Origin: Bacteroidales bacterium UBA1184
Lineage (GTDB): Bacteria > Bacteroidota > Bacteroidia > Bacteroidales > ML635J-15
Direction of reading: 5' to 3'
DNA: 64,000 nucleotides
Assembly: GCA_002310235.1 (NCBI GenBank)
Contig: DBYO01000024.1
Span: 50,898-114,897 of the forward strand
Shown in pieces: positions 17,675 through 26,680 of the stretch; position 1 is the first letter of the stretch; every line of letters begins with the position of its first letter. Both the position numbers and the translations under genes were made by a program. Below the pieces are notes generated by a model, which made no database searches, was not told the origin of the DNA, and was given only the letters and a program-made list of their open reading frames with translations.

Positions 17675-19027
17675 TCACCATGCCCAAACCAACAATCCTC
17701 CACAGATTATAATTCCACTCACAACCAAGTCTATTATGCAAAATCCCATAATATCCTTGGCATTGAGTTTTGCTATTGCAAGTGCAGGAATTGCCCAGAA
17801 AGGCTGAATTAAGTTTGTCCACGCATCACCCCACGAAATAGCCATGCCCGTCAGTCCCGGATCGACAGCAAGGTTTGCTCCGGCAGTGAACATAATAGGT
17901 GCCTGTATAGCCCAGTGTCCCCCACCCGACGGCACAAACATATTGAGCACAGCAGCACATAAGAAAGTAAGCAGCGGATATGTCTGTGGTGTGGAAACCG
18001 ATATGCAAGCATCACTTATTACAGTTCCGAGACAAATGCCCGATTCTCCAACTCCAGTGATAATTCCCATTATGCCGGCATAGAACGGAAACTGCAACAA
18101 TATGCCTGCAGCCCCAGTTGCCGACTTAGTAAAAGCATGCACGTATGCAAGCGGTGTTTTGTGAAGAATTACACCGAGAAACAAAAACAGCATTATCACC
18201 GAGTTTAGATCAAGCGAACCTCCACGGAAAAACAGTTTTATTGTAAGGTAAGTCAATCCCAACAATGCTATTATCCAACTCAATATGCGGCTGTTTTCCA
18301 TCTTCTCGGCAGGAGTGCTGCCTTTTTCATCCTTCACTGGCTCATCTTCGGCAAGCAGTTCGGGATTTATTGCTACTACTTTGTCGGCTTTAGGATGCAT
18401 AAGAGCATTTACTGCGACAAGCGCGACTATTATCAAAGCGACAATAACAATATTGTAAGGGCTAAGTACCGTGTCTGTTATCGGAATAGGATTTTCCAAG
18501 GCACCGCGAGTGACCTCCTTGAGCCCAGAACCCTGTGTAGCCATCGTAAGCGGAATAGAACCCGACAGACCAGCATGCCACACTACAAAGCCACTGTACG
18601 CCGAAGCAATGAGCAGACGATAATCGACTCCAGGCAACTTGCGAGCAATCTCCTTGGCGAAAATCACGCCCACGATAAGTCCGAAGCCCCAATTGAGCCA
18701 ACAAGCAAGCGACGAAATAGCTGTCACCAATGCTATTGCACCCATGGGCTTCTTTGGCAGCGAAGCCAAACGGCTTATTCCTTTCTTTATTAACGGAGCC
18801 GATGCCAGAGTGGAGCCACACACCAACACCAAAGCCATCTGCATTGCAAAGGCCAGTAGCGACCATACTCCGTTTCCCCAGTTCTCGACCACCTCGAGAG
18901 GTGTCTGATGACAAACCGGCATGGCTATCAAAAAAGCAACTACAGTGAGTATCACTGCAAAGATAAATGGTTCAGGCAGAAGTTTCTGCACCAATTTTAC
19001 GCAGCCATTTATTATTTTCTGAAACAT
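17675..19027 (-). CDS. atoE: Short-chain fatty acid transporter, AtoE family
   Basis: 450 residues with about 11-12 hydrophobic helices. Family signatures include KLLPEPFIFAVILT near the N-terminus, CWLNWGFGLIVG, WHAGLSGSIPL, and NMFVPSGGGHWAIQ in the C-terminal half. AtoE proteins move short-chain fatty acids such as butyrate or acetoacetate across the inner membrane. No CoA-transferase or thiolase genes are adjacent, so the substrate cannot be refined. Transcribed divergently from the NUDIX/macro fusion gene. Confidence 0.92.
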   Translation of the reverse strand: MFQKIINGCVKLVQKLLPEPFIFAVILTVVAFLIAMPVCHQTPLEVVENWGNGVWSLLAFAMQMALVLVCGSTLASAPLIKKGISRLASLPKKPMGAIALVTAISSLACWLNWGFGLIVGVIFAKEIARKLPGVDYRLLIASAYSGFVVWHAGLSGSIPLTMATQGSGLKEVTRGALENPIPITDTVLSPYNIVIVALIIVALVAVNALMHPKADKVVAINPELLAEDEPVKDEKGSTPAEKMENSRILSWIIALLGLTYLTIKLFFRGGSLDLNSVIMLFLFLGVILHKTPLAYVHAFTKSATGAAGILLQFPFYAGIMGIITGVGESGICLGTVISDACISVSTPQTYPLLTFLCAAVLNMFVPSGGGHWAIQAPIMFTAGANLAVDPGLTGMAISWGDAWTNLIQPFWAIPALAIAKLNAKDIMGFCIIDLVVSGIIICGGLLVWAW

Positions 19028-19043
19028 ATTCTGAAATTTTACG

Positions 19044-19051
19044 CAAAAATA
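19044..19051 (-). promoter_or_regulatory. -7 promoter element of the AtoE-type transporter gene
   Basis: CAAAAATA on the plus strand reads TATTTTTG on the minus strand, 16 nt upstream of the start codon. Confidence 0.55.
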
Positions 19052-19070
19052 AAAAAATTACGCAAACAGT

Positions 19071-19101
19071 TTTGTCTGTTTAAAAACAAACTATACCTTT
19101 G
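19071..19101 (+). promoter_or_regulatory. Promoter of the NUDIX/macro fusion gene
   Basis: TTTG (19071-19074), a 19-nt spacer, then TACCTTTG (19094-19101). The ATG follows at 19121. This is divergent from the atoE promoter. Confidence 0.7.
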
Positions 19102-19120
19102 AGTAGAATTTACACAAACC

Positions 19121-20023
19121 ATGGAACACGGCTATACATACAAGTACCCACATCCTGCAGTCACAGCCGACTGCGTGGTTTTCGGATTCAACGGACAAGA
19201 TCTGAAGATCCTGCTCATCGAACGAGGAAACGATCCATACAAAGGTTGCTGGGCTTTCCCTGGCGGCTTCATGAACATCGACGAAACAGCAGAACAATGC
19301 GCAAAACGCGAGCTTAAGGAGGAAACAGGACTTGACATTGCAAACATCGAGCAATTCCACACTTTCACCGATGTGAACCGCGACCCACGCGAAAGGGTTA
19401 TCACAGTGGCATTCTTCGGTTTTGCAAGACTTTCAGCAGTAAAAGGTAACGACGATGCGGCTAGCGCACAATGGTTTGCAATAAACGACATTCCACGCCT
19501 TGCCTTCGACCACGACAAAATACTTCACATGGCTATGCAAACTCTCAGAAATAAAGTCATCGCCAAACAACTATCCAACTCTATTGCCAATTTCACAGAA
19601 ACAGAACAGCAAAAAATTTTAGATATGATACAAGAACAAAAAACAGAACGCATTACTCCAGAATATATAAGCTCACTTGACAAAGACGAAATTTTTGTCT
19701 TCGGTAGCAATCTTTCAGGACATCATGGCGGAGGTGCAGCAAGAATAGCACTGGACAAATTTGGTGCAATATGGGGACAAGGCGTCGGCCTGCAAGGACA
19801 AAGCTACGGCATCCCGACCATGCAGGGTGGTGTAGATACCATAAAGCCTTACGTTGATGAATTTATTGAGTTTGCAAAGGTGCATACAGAATATAAATTT
19901 CTGGTAACACGCATCGGTTGCGGAATTGCAGGCTTTACCGACCAAGAAATCGCTCCACTGTTCAGGAACGCCCAGACACTCGAAAACGTATGGTTACCAA
20001 AGAGTTTCATAAAGAACATGTAA
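19121..20023 (+). CDS. NUDIX hydrolase fused to a macro-like domain
   Basis: 300 residues, cytoplasmic. Residues 1-148 form a NUDIX domain with a complete box (G49-x5-E55-x7-REL-x-EE-x-GL; GGFMNIDETAEQCAKREL, then KEETGL). It resembles the ADP-ribose-type NUDIX domains of Bacteroidota that keep YPHPAVTADCV at the N-terminus. A helical linker follows (150-178). Residues 185-295 carry IFVFGSNLSGHHGGGAA and LVTRIGCGIAGF. These recall a macro-domain phosphate loop (asparagine, then GGGAA) and its second glycine-rich loop. The second domain matches what I remember as a phage-type non-structural protein family. Joint action on ADP-ribose-like substrates is inference. Confidence 0.8.
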   Translation: MEHGYTYKYPHPAVTADCVVFGFNGQDLKILLIERGNDPYKGCWAFPGGFMNIDETAEQCAKRELKEETGLDIANIEQFHTFTDVNRDPRERVITVAFFGFARLSAVKGNDDAASAQWFAINDIPRLAFDHDKILHMAMQTLRNKVIAKQLSNSIANFTETEQQKILDMIQEQKTERITPEYISSLDKDEIFVFGSNLSGHHGGGAARIALDKFGAIWGQGVGLQGQSYGIPTMQGGVDTIKPYVDEFIEFAKVHTEYKFLVTRIGCGIAGFTDQEIAPLFRNAQTLENVWLPKSFIKNM

Positions 20024-20131
20024 AATTTCACACATATTCAAAAAATGTTGTAAACTTGCATTTATTATCCAAAATCGGGAATGGAACGATTTTTGAAAAT
20101 AGGCGTAGAAACAAAATTGGGAGGAACTGAT

Positions 20132-20785
20132 ATGAAAACAAAAGCAATAGCTATCGCATTTGCAATCATAGCATTAACATCGCTACCATTTGCAATGAAC
20201 GGACAGGAAAACGAAACTTACTTGACCGAGCCCGACACCAACACATCCACATACGACTACAAAGACGCCCCAAGAAATGAAATCAGTGCTAGCATTGGCG
20301 TTGTATCTGCTTTCGGAGGCGTATTCGACTTCTTCAAGGTTCTCATCGAAGGTGTAGGCAACGGAATTGCAGGAAATAAAACCGATACAAAATTCATCGG
20401 AACATACGGACTCGACTACTACTATCAGGTGAATAAATGGTTCCGTCCAGGTGCAAAAGTTGTCTATGAAGGCCTTACAACAACCATACGAGACTCAACC
20501 AATGCGATAGTCAACCACTACAACACATCCACATTGTCGGTTATGGCAAGCAGCCAGTTCTCGTACCTCAACAAAAAACACGTCAAGTTGTATTCGGGTA
20601 TCGACCTTGGCATTGGTACCATATTCGACGACAACAAGAAGGGCTCGGGAACTACCTCTACATTCTGCGCCTTCAACGTGACTGTCATCGGAATACGTGT
20701 CGGAAACGACAATATCTTCGGTCTAGTTGAGACAAATATTGGAATGGACGCCCTAATAAAAGCAGGATTCGGAGCCCGATTCTGA
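20132..20785 (+). CDS. Outer-membrane beta-barrel-like protein
   Basis: 217 residues from the ATG at 20132, preceded by GGGAGG 9 nt upstream; this start gives a normal signal peptide ending near AMNGQ. Alternating aromatic strands (TYGLDYYYQVNKWFRPGAKV, SVMASSQFSYLN, KLYSGIDLGIGTIF) and a C-terminal phenylalanine (AGFGARF) are typical of small outer-membrane barrels. The substrate or role is unknown. A bidirectional terminator separates it from lpxA. Confidence 0.75.
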   Translation: MKTKAIAIAFAIIALTSLPFAMNGQENETYLTEPDTNTSTYDYKDAPRNEISASIGVVSAFGGVFDFFKVLIEGVGNGIAGNKTDTKFIGTYGLDYYYQVNKWFRPGAKVVYEGLTTTIRDSTNAIVNHYNTSTLSVMASSQFSYLNKKHVKLYSGIDLGIGTIFDDNKKGSGTTSTFCAFNVTVIGIRVGNDNIFGLVETNIGMDALIKAGFGARF

Positions 20786-20805
20786 TGTGCTTTTGATACA
20801 AAAAA

Positions 20806-20834
20806 AGAAAGGCAGCCACAAAAGCTGCCTTTCT
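20806..20834. terminator. Bidirectional terminator between the barrel gene and lpxA
   Basis: Arms AGAAAGGCAGC (20806-20816) and GCTGCCTTTCT (20824-20834), with A-rich and T-rich flanks on either side. Confidence 0.75.
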
Positions 20835-20853
20835 TCTCATATAACATATAAAA

Positions 20854-21639
20854 CTATTCTTTCTCGCCTGTTCCTCTGATGATTCCCCTATTAGAATTGC
20901 GAAGGAAAAGCACTATTTCGTCGCGCTCCTTGGTAGCAGGAAGTTCGTTCTCGATATACTCGAGAGCCTGGCTTACATTCAATCCCTTGTTGTAGAGAAC
21001 CCTGTAAATATCCTGAATGTTATTTATCATCTCGTTGGTAAATCCACGACGACGAAGTCCGATGGAATTAACACCCGAATAAGCCAGCGGATTTCTTGCT
21101 GCGCGAATATATGGAGGGACGTCCTTGCCAACCAGCGAATTACCGGCAAACATAGTGTGCGCACCAATGTGGCAGAACTGATGTACAAGAGTGTTGGCGC
21201 TTAGGATAGCAAAATCGTCAACGACAACCTCGCCAGCCAGAGTGGCACCATTCACAAGTATCACATTGTTTCCGACAACACAGTCGTGAGCTACATGGCA
21301 ATAAGCCATTATAAGGCAGTTGGAACCTATTACGGTACGTCCCTTGGCAAGTGTGCCGCGGCTTACTGTAACGCATTCGCGAATCATAGTATTGTCGCCG
21401 ATTTCGGCAGTAGTCTTTTCGCCCTTGAACTTAAGATCCTGCGGGATGGCTGCAATTACAGCTCCTGGGAATATCTTGCAGTTCTTGCCTATCTTTGCGC
21501 CTTCCATTATGGTGGCGTGCGGACCTATCCAAGTACCCTCACCTATCTCAACATTTTTCTCTATATATGCAAACGGTTCAATTATAACGTTTTCGGCTAT
21601 CTTGGCCGACGGATGAACATATGCAAGTGGTTGATTCAT
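20854..21639 (-). CDS. lpxA: UDP-N-acetylglucosamine O-acyltransferase
   Basis: 261 residues, the usual length. The left-handed beta-helix hexapeptides run through residues 1-190 (IGEGTWIGPHATI, IGSNCLIMAYCHVAHDCVVG), including the catalytic-His region YCHVAHD. The helical C-terminal cap starts near GFTNEMINNIQDIYR. It catalyses the first acyl transfer of lipid A synthesis in the cytoplasm. It lies 8 nt downstream of lpxC in the same operon. Confidence 0.96.
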   Translation of the reverse strand: MNQPLAYVHPSAKIAENVIIEPFAYIEKNVEIGEGTWIGPHATIMEGAKIGKNCKIFPGAVIAAIPQDLKFKGEKTTAEIGDNTMIRECVTVSRGTLAKGRTVIGSNCLIMAYCHVAHDCVVGNNVILVNGATLAGEVVVDDFAILSANTLVHQFCHIGAHTMFAGNSLVGKDVPPYIRAARNPLAYSGVNSIGLRRRGFTNEMINNIQDIYRVLYNKGLNVSQALEYIENELPATKERDEIVLFLRNSNRGIIRGTGEKE

Positions 21640-21647
21640 GTCTAAAA

Positions 21648-22553
21648 TTATCTGTTTAGTAAATAATGTCTTAAATCTTTTGATAGCTGCGTATTAGCCG
21701 AATGCCCTGGACGAACAGCGTCTATTCTTGCATTGAAACGGAAACCGCACAATGCGAGGTCGCCAATGATGTCGAGCAACTTATGGCGTGCCGGCTCGTT
21801 GTCGAACTGAAGCTTCAAGGTGTTGAGGATTCCGCTTTCCTGAGCCTTTATGCTTTCCTTTCCGCAAATAGCAGCTATGCGGTCGTACTCGCTCTGAGGC
21901 AACACCTTATCAACAACAACAATGGCATTGTCGAGGTCTCCACCTTTTATAAGGTTCATTTTGAGCAAAGGCTCTATTTCGCTTAGAAAGACAAATGTCC
22001 TGCAGTTTGCAATCTCTGAAGCAAAGCCATCAAGGTTGGAAAGTTCGGCCGTCTGCGCTGGCATGGCAGCCCCATAATCCACAAGCACCTTAACGCTATA
22101 GCTGTCCGAAGGGTTAATGGTGATCTCTGTTCCTTTGCCATTCGAATAATGTATTGGCTCGGCAATGTCGAGAACTCTTAGTTCGGCATCCTGTTCCACT
22201 ACACCAACTTTGGCATAGCCTTCTACATAATATTTAGAACTGCCGTCGAGGATTGGGACTTCGGGACCATCAATGCAAAACTCGGCATTGTCGATACCCA
22301 TAGCATAGGTAGCTGCAAGCAGATGTTCTATTGTGCTGACACTTATACCGTTTTCTTCGATTGTTGTACCTCTCGAAGTTGCATTAACGTTGTCGGCAAC
22401 AGCCTTTACTCGCGGACAACCGTCCAAGTCTGTCCTAACAAATACATATCCGCTATTGGGTTCGGCAGGCTTTATCGTCAATGTTGACTCCTTGCCAAAA
22501 TGCAAACCTCTTCCAGTTAGTCTTATTTCTGCAGCAATTGTCTTTTGCTTCAT
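21648..22553 (-). CDS. lpxC: UDP-3-O-acyl-N-acetylglucosamine deacetylase (stand-alone, no FabZ domain)
   Basis: 301 residues. Zinc and catalytic motifs are present: STIEHLLAAT (His), ARHKLLDIIGDL (His and Asp), and RPGHSANTQL (His). It performs the committed step of lipid A synthesis. In most Bacteroidota I know of, LpxC is fused at its C-terminus to FabZ (about 460 residues in total). Here the chain ends with HYLLNR and a TAA shortly after the LpxC domain, and lpxA begins 8 nt later, leaving no room for FabZ. A -7 promoter element lies 22 nt upstream. Confidence 0.95.
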   Translation of the reverse strand: MKQKTIAAEIRLTGRGLHFGKESTLTIKPAEPNSGYVFVRTDLDGCPRVKAVADNVNATSRGTTIEENGISVSTIEHLLAATYAMGIDNAEFCIDGPEVPILDGSSKYYVEGYAKVGVVEQDAELRVLDIAEPIHYSNGKGTEITINPSDSYSVKVLVDYGAAMPAQTAELSNLDGFASEIANCRTFVFLSEIEPLLKMNLIKGGDLDNAIVVVDKVLPQSEYDRIAAICGKESIKAQESGILNTLKLQFDNEPARHKLLDIIGDLALCGFRFNARIDAVRPGHSANTQLSKDLRHYLLNR

Positions 22554-22575
22554 TATACGCTTATAAAAATTCGTG

Positions 22576-22583
22576 CAAAGGTA
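22576..22583 (-). promoter_or_regulatory. -7 promoter element of lpxC-lpxA
   Basis: CAAAGGTA on the plus strand reads TACCTTTG on the minus strand. Confidence 0.6.
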
Positions 22584-22707
22584 GTATTAATTTTGTTAAT
22601 ACTAAAAACTTTTTTTGCACCTACACAATAAATGCAGCGAATACTCGTTGTAACACAGATATAAACCACAAAACTTTTAGAGGAAAATATATCAGAACTA
22701 CACCTTT

Positions 22708-23430
22708 TTACAGCTCTCTACCTAATATTTTCAGCACCTCATACGAAGCCATCTGCTCGGCTTCCTTCTTTGTCCAGCCCTTACCGCTAGCTATAAACTT
22801 GCCATCAATGCATACTTCGGTAACAAAATGATATAGTTTTTCGCAACCTTCCATGCACTCAAAGGTGTCGATTATAAGTGCAAACTTTTCCTTTTGTGAA
22901 TACTGAAGCAAACGCGACTTGTAGTCGCTATTGTGTTTCATAAGATTCTCGACGTCGAAAAAGCGAGTGAAGATGTTTCGTATAAATTTCTCGCATATCG
23001 AATAGCCTCTGTCGAAGTATATTGCGCCAACCAGCGCTTCGAACGAGTTACCGGTTATGTTTTTAAGTTCGTTTGCCCTACCCTCCTTATATTGCATTAG
23101 CTTCTTGAGATCCAATTCGGTAGCCACGCGATTGAGACTCTTGCGGCTCACCAGCATCGACCTTAGCACCGACAACTCGCCTTCCGACGACTTGGGGTAT
23201 TTCTCATAAAGCATAACGCTTGCAATAACGCTTATTATCGAATCGCCTAGAAACTCCAGTCGCTCGTTGTTGTAGCGTATCTCTTTTTGCTTCTTATTTG
23301 CCGAAGCATGACGAAGCGCCATCTTGTAATACAAGATTTCCTTGGGTTTGAAACCCAAAACCATCTTAAGTTGTTTCCTTAATTTTTCGTCCTTGGGATT
23401 TTTCTTCTTAAAAAGAAAAGACAGAAACAT
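22708..23430 (-). CDS. rnc: Ribonuclease III
   Basis: 240 residues. The RIBOc signature NERLEFLGDSII (residues 56-67) and the second motif TGNSFEALVGAIYFDRGY are present. A double-stranded RNA-binding domain occupies the C-terminus (GWTKKEAEQMASYEVLKIL). It processes rRNA precursors and cleaves double-stranded RNA. The residue aligned with E. coli Asp114 is Asn here (N-S-F-E against D-T-V-E). I believe this change is common in the phylum. The start overlaps the fabF stop by 1 nt. It is third in acpP-fabF-rnc. Confidence 0.95.
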   Translation of the reverse strand: MFLSFLFKKKNPKDEKLRKQLKMVLGFKPKEILYYKMALRHASANKKQKEIRYNNERLEFLGDSIISVIASVMLYEKYPKSSEGELSVLRSMLVSRKSLNRVATELDLKKLMQYKEGRANELKNITGNSFEALVGAIYFDRGYSICEKFIRNIFTRFFDVENLMKHNSDYKSRLLQYSQKEKFALIIDTFECMEGCEKLYHFVTEVCIDGKFIASGKGWTKKEAEQMASYEVLKILGREL

Positions 23431-24680
23431 TACTCGGACATTTTTTTGAAAATGATGGATGTATTGTGACCGCTGAATCCGAATGCGTTCGACATGGCGA
23501 AATCGACATTGCGCTTTTGGGCCTTATGCAATGTAAGATTAAGTCTGCGGTCAATTTTTTCGTCAAACTGCTTGTGGTTAATTGTCGGAGGTACTATGCC
23601 CTCGTTTATTGCAAAAATGCAGAACATCGATTCGATAGCTCCAGCAGCACCGAGTAGGTGACCTACTTCCGACTTGGTGGAACTGATGTTCAAATTGTAA
23701 GCATGCTCACCGAAAACTTTCTGTATTGCAAGTATTTCGGGGAGATCGCCGATAGGAGTGGATGTTGCATGAGCATTTATGTAGTCGATCTTTTCGGGAG
23801 CGACACCTGCATTTTTCAATGCATTGCTCATTGCAATCACACCGCCTAATCCTTCGGGATGAGGAGCGGTAATATGGTAGGCATCGGCCGAAAGACCAAC
23901 ACCTGCAACCTCGGCGTAAATCTTTGCACCGCGGTTCTTTGCATGCTCGTACTCCTCGAGTACAAGAGCACAGCCGCCCTCGCCCATCACAAATCCGTCG
24001 CGCGTAGCGCAGAACGGACGCGATGCCGTCATGTATTCATCGTTGTTTTTCGACATTGCCTGCATCGACTGGAAACCTTCCATTCCAACCTCGTTGACCG
24101 AAGCTTCGGAACCACCCGTCACTATCATGTCGGCCATGCCGAGACGGATGAGGTTTACAGAGTCGATGATGGCATTTGCCGACGATGCACACGCCGATAC
24201 CGTGTTGTAGTTCGGCCCCATTAGTCCATACCTTATAGAAATGGTTCCGGCAGCTATGTCGGCAATCATCTTAGGTATGAAAAATGGAGAGAACCTTGAA
24301 ACAGCACTGCCCGCATAGTCGAGAATCTCACCGAAAATAGTGTTCGATCCGCCAATTCCCGAAGCCCAGATTACACCAGCCCTCGTCTTGTCGATTGTAT
24401 TGAAATCGACTCCACTGTTCTTTATGGCCTCGTCGGAAGCTATAAGAGCAAACTGGCAGAACCTATCGAGCTTGCGGAGCTCTTTACGGTCGAAATATTG
24501 CTCGGGATTAAAATTCTTTACCGTGCAAGCAAATTTGGTCTTAGAAGAAGAGGTGTCGTAGGTGTCTATAAGGGCAGAACCACTCACACCGTCACGAACG
24601 TTGTTCCACGTTTCGAGACACGTCAGTCCAACGGGCGATATTGCGCCCATGCCGGTTACGACAACCCTCTTAAGATCCAT
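23430..24680 (-). CDS. fabF: Beta-ketoacyl-ACP synthase II
   Basis: 416 residues. The catalytic triad is visible: Cys in TVSACASSANAI, His in NAHATSTPIGD, His in EVGHLLGAAGAIE. It condenses malonyl-ACP with acyl-ACP in fatty-acid elongation. It is flanked by acpP (5 nt upstream) and rnc (1-nt overlap), the conserved operon order. Confidence 0.97.
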   Translation of the reverse strand: MDLKRVVVTGMGAISPVGLTCLETWNNVRDGVSGSALIDTYDTSSSKTKFACTVKNFNPEQYFDRKELRKLDRFCQFALIASDEAIKNSGVDFNTIDKTRAGVIWASGIGGSNTIFGEILDYAGSAVSRFSPFFIPKMIADIAAGTISIRYGLMGPNYNTVSACASSANAIIDSVNLIRLGMADMIVTGGSEASVNEVGMEGFQSMQAMSKNNDEYMTASRPFCATRDGFVMGEGGCALVLEEYEHAKNRGAKIYAEVAGVGLSADAYHITAPHPEGLGGVIAMSNALKNAGVAPEKIDYINAHATSTPIGDLPEILAIQKVFGEHAYNLNISSTKSEVGHLLGAAGAIESMFCIFAINEGIVPPTINHKQFDEKIDRRLNLTLHKAQKRNVDFAMSNAFGFSGHNTSIIFKKMSE

Positions 24681-24685
24681 GCTAT

Positions 24686-24922
24686 TTACTTGATGTGCGC
24701 TTCAATATAAGCTATTGCAGCTCCTACTGTAGTGAGATTTTCTGCGTCAGTGTCAGGAATTTCAACACCAAATTCCTTTTCAAATTCCATTGTCAATTCT
24801 ACTGTATCCAATGAATCAGCACCCAAATCGGAGATGAAACTTGCTTCTGGTGTTACTTCGGCTTCGTCAACGCCTAATTTCTCAACTATAATACTTTTTA
24901 CTCTAGATGCAATGTCTGACAT
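24686..24922 (-). CDS. acpP: Acyl carrier protein
   Basis: 78 residues, acidic and helical. The phosphopantetheine attachment serine lies in GADSLDTVELTMEFE. It carries growing acyl chains to FabF, LpxA and other enzymes, and the transferase at 9928 could load it. First gene of the acpP-fabF-rnc operon. Confidence 0.98.
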   Translation of the reverse strand: MSDIASRVKSIIVEKLGVDEAEVTPEASFISDLGADSLDTVELTMEFEKEFGVEIPDTDAENLTTVGAAIAYIEAHIK

Positions 24923-25078
24923 AAAACTTTAATTTTAGTTAATAAATTACATTAAAAAAAAATCGCCGCAAAATAACAAAAATCATTTCAGATAGTCAAA
25001 CTTTTTTTAATTCTTTTTGCCCATGACATTTTTTTTTGTGTTCTTTGCATTGATAATCAAAACATAAAGGACAAAACT

Positions 25079-25663
25079 ATGGACAAAACCACAAAAATAG
25101 CGTTATTTGCCTCTGGCTCAGGTACAAACGTCGAAAATATAGCAAATTATTTCAATGGCAAAACCACCGCGAAACCCGTATGTGTGCTCTGCAACAAGCC
25201 CGACGCCTACGTTCTGGAGCGAGCAAAACGTCTAGGACTCGACTCGATGACCTTCAACCGCGCCGATTTCAACGACGGAAAACGAATAATGGAATACCTT
25301 AATAAATATAACATCGACATGATAGTCCTCGCTGGCTTCCTCTGGCTGGTTCCACAGTACCTAATCGATGCTTATCCAGGTCGCATAGTGAACATACACC
25401 CGGCGTTGTTGCCAAAGTTCGGAGGAAAGGGCATGTACGGCATGCACGTACATGAGGCCGTGAAGCAGAGCGGCGAAACCGAAACCGGCATCACCATCCA
25501 CCTCATCGACGGCAACTACGACCAGGGCAGCACGGTTTTCCAGGCAAAGGTGCAGGTTAGCCCCAACGACTCTCCCGACGACATAGCAACCAAGGTACAC
25601 GCACTCGAATACGAATATTATCCAAAAGTGATAGAAGAAATAGCAAAATCAGTTAAAAGTTAA
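25079..25663 (+). CDS. purN: Phosphoribosylglycinamide formyltransferase
   Basis: 194 residues. The N-terminal phosphate loop is ASGSGTNVENI. Catalytic Asn and His are in NIHPALLPKFGG, and the catalytic Asp is in HLIDGNYDQGSTVFQ. It transfers a formyl group from 10-formyl-THF to GAR in purine synthesis. The last residues (VKS) and the TAA come from the start of an AAAGTTG-type repeat array. The protein encoded at 40995-41681 ends in the same VKS-stop, also from such a repeat. Confidence 0.96.
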   Translation: MDKTTKIALFASGSGTNVENIANYFNGKTTAKPVCVLCNKPDAYVLERAKRLGLDSMTFNRADFNDGKRIMEYLNKYNIDMIVLAGFLWLVPQYLIDAYPGRIVNIHPALLPKFGGKGMYGMHVHEAVKQSGETETGITIHLIDGNYDQGSTVFQAKVQVSPNDSPDDIATKVHALEYEYYPKVIEEIAKSVKS

Positions 25664-26064
25664 AAGTTGAAAGTTGGAAGTTTATAGTTCCAGCGTTACG
25701 CTCGGAAAAGGTTGTCCGTTGTTGTCAAGGTTGTCGTAAAAAGGGGAAACGACAACTAGAACAACAATCACTATTCTGCTCTGGTGCTTTTTGAATTCTG
25801 CACAAATCATTGCAAACCGGCGCAACGCATTGCGCCGCTACAATAATTGAAACATTGCGTACTGTCATGTTTGAAACATGATCCGACATAGAAACGCCGC
25901 AGGGGCGGATTACAAACCCACCCCTGCGTATTGTGATTGAGTATTATGCTGCATAGAATCGACTCGTGCCTACATCACATAGCATCTGCATTGACCTCTC
26001 ATTTGTATTGCCTCTTACTATAACAGAAGAAAGTCTAACAAATTTCGTTTCGTATCTTTGATGT
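25655..26064. repeat. Gene-free stretch with repeat array and cluster of palindromes
   Basis: No coding region is seen. In order: AAAGTTG heptamers (25655-25690); a possible diverged copy of the 22-nt element (about 25692-25716); an inverted repeat GTTGTCGT/ACGACAAC (about 25732-25757); a 45-nt element (25800-25844) with arms CGGCGCAA/TTGCGCCG that recurs at 37894-37938; CATGTTT/AAACATG (about 25866-25880); and CGCAGGGG/CCCCTGCG (25898-25928). The last 100 nt hold nothing recognisable. Confidence 0.75.
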
Positions 26065-26679
26065 TCAATCCATAACTCTTTGCTCCTTATTAGCACGTTC
26101 TTTAAACCGCCCTTTCATAAAAATTTCCATACGCTTTTTCACTTCAATAGAATCGTACACTTCCAATAATTTTTTTTCAAGATATTTTTGTGTGCTACTA
26201 TCAGCCTCAATTCCAGAAATTCCATTCACAAAAATTGTGTCATTCAATTTAATTAAAGGAATGTTTATGTAAAACCCGTTTATATTATCATTAATGCGAA
26301 CAAAAAATAATCCAACACATTGTACCAAATCAACACTTGTGATATATGGTCTAATACTAATAGTTTCTTTCTTATCAAATATAGTATCTTGTAAAAATAC
26401 TCTTTTTAAATTTTCCAATTCATAAGATTTGAAACACCTTTTTGATATTGTATCATTTAAACCAAAAAGTTCTACATTTTTGACATATTTTTCATCCGCA
26501 GCGTATGATCCATAAGGTTTTGGTCTCATCGTATTCGGCCTCCATATAAGGTGAATTTTACTTACCCCGTTTTTATTTTTTTCCTTTCGCTGAGGATAAA
26601 AACTAGAGTAAAACCATGTAGGGCAGCAAGATGTTAATTGTAACAACGATATAATTAGTATGAATTTTATTATCCTCAT
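26065..26679 (-). CDS. Lipoprotein, candidate immunity protein of the RHS toxin
   Basis: 204 residues. The lipoprotein signal peptide has lipobox LTSC (Cys 18), predicting a periplasmic or outer-membrane location. The mature protein is a mixed alpha/beta domain without a family I recognise. Its start codon lies 1 nt after the stop of the 3103-residue RHS gene, so the pair is surely co-transcribed and probably coupled. In polymorphic toxin loci the gene directly after the toxin tail usually encodes the cognate immunity protein. The immunity role is inferred from that rule only. This gene is AT-rich compared with the housekeeping genes here. Confidence 0.7.
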   Translation of the reverse strand: MRIIKFILIISLLQLTSCCPTWFYSSFYPQRKEKNKNGVSKIHLIWRPNTMRPKPYGSYAADEKYVKNVELFGLNDTISKRCFKSYELENLKRVFLQDTIFDKKETISIRPYITSVDLVQCVGLFFVRINDNINGFYINIPLIKLNDTIFVNGISGIEADSSTQKYLEKKLLEVYDSIEVKKRMEIFMKGRFKERANKEQRVMD

Positions 26680-26680
26680 A

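Noticed and set aside
26053..26060. TATCTTTG promoter-like octamer
   Set aside because: It points into the 3' end of the convergent lipoprotein gene and no plus-strand gene follows, so it is likely chance.
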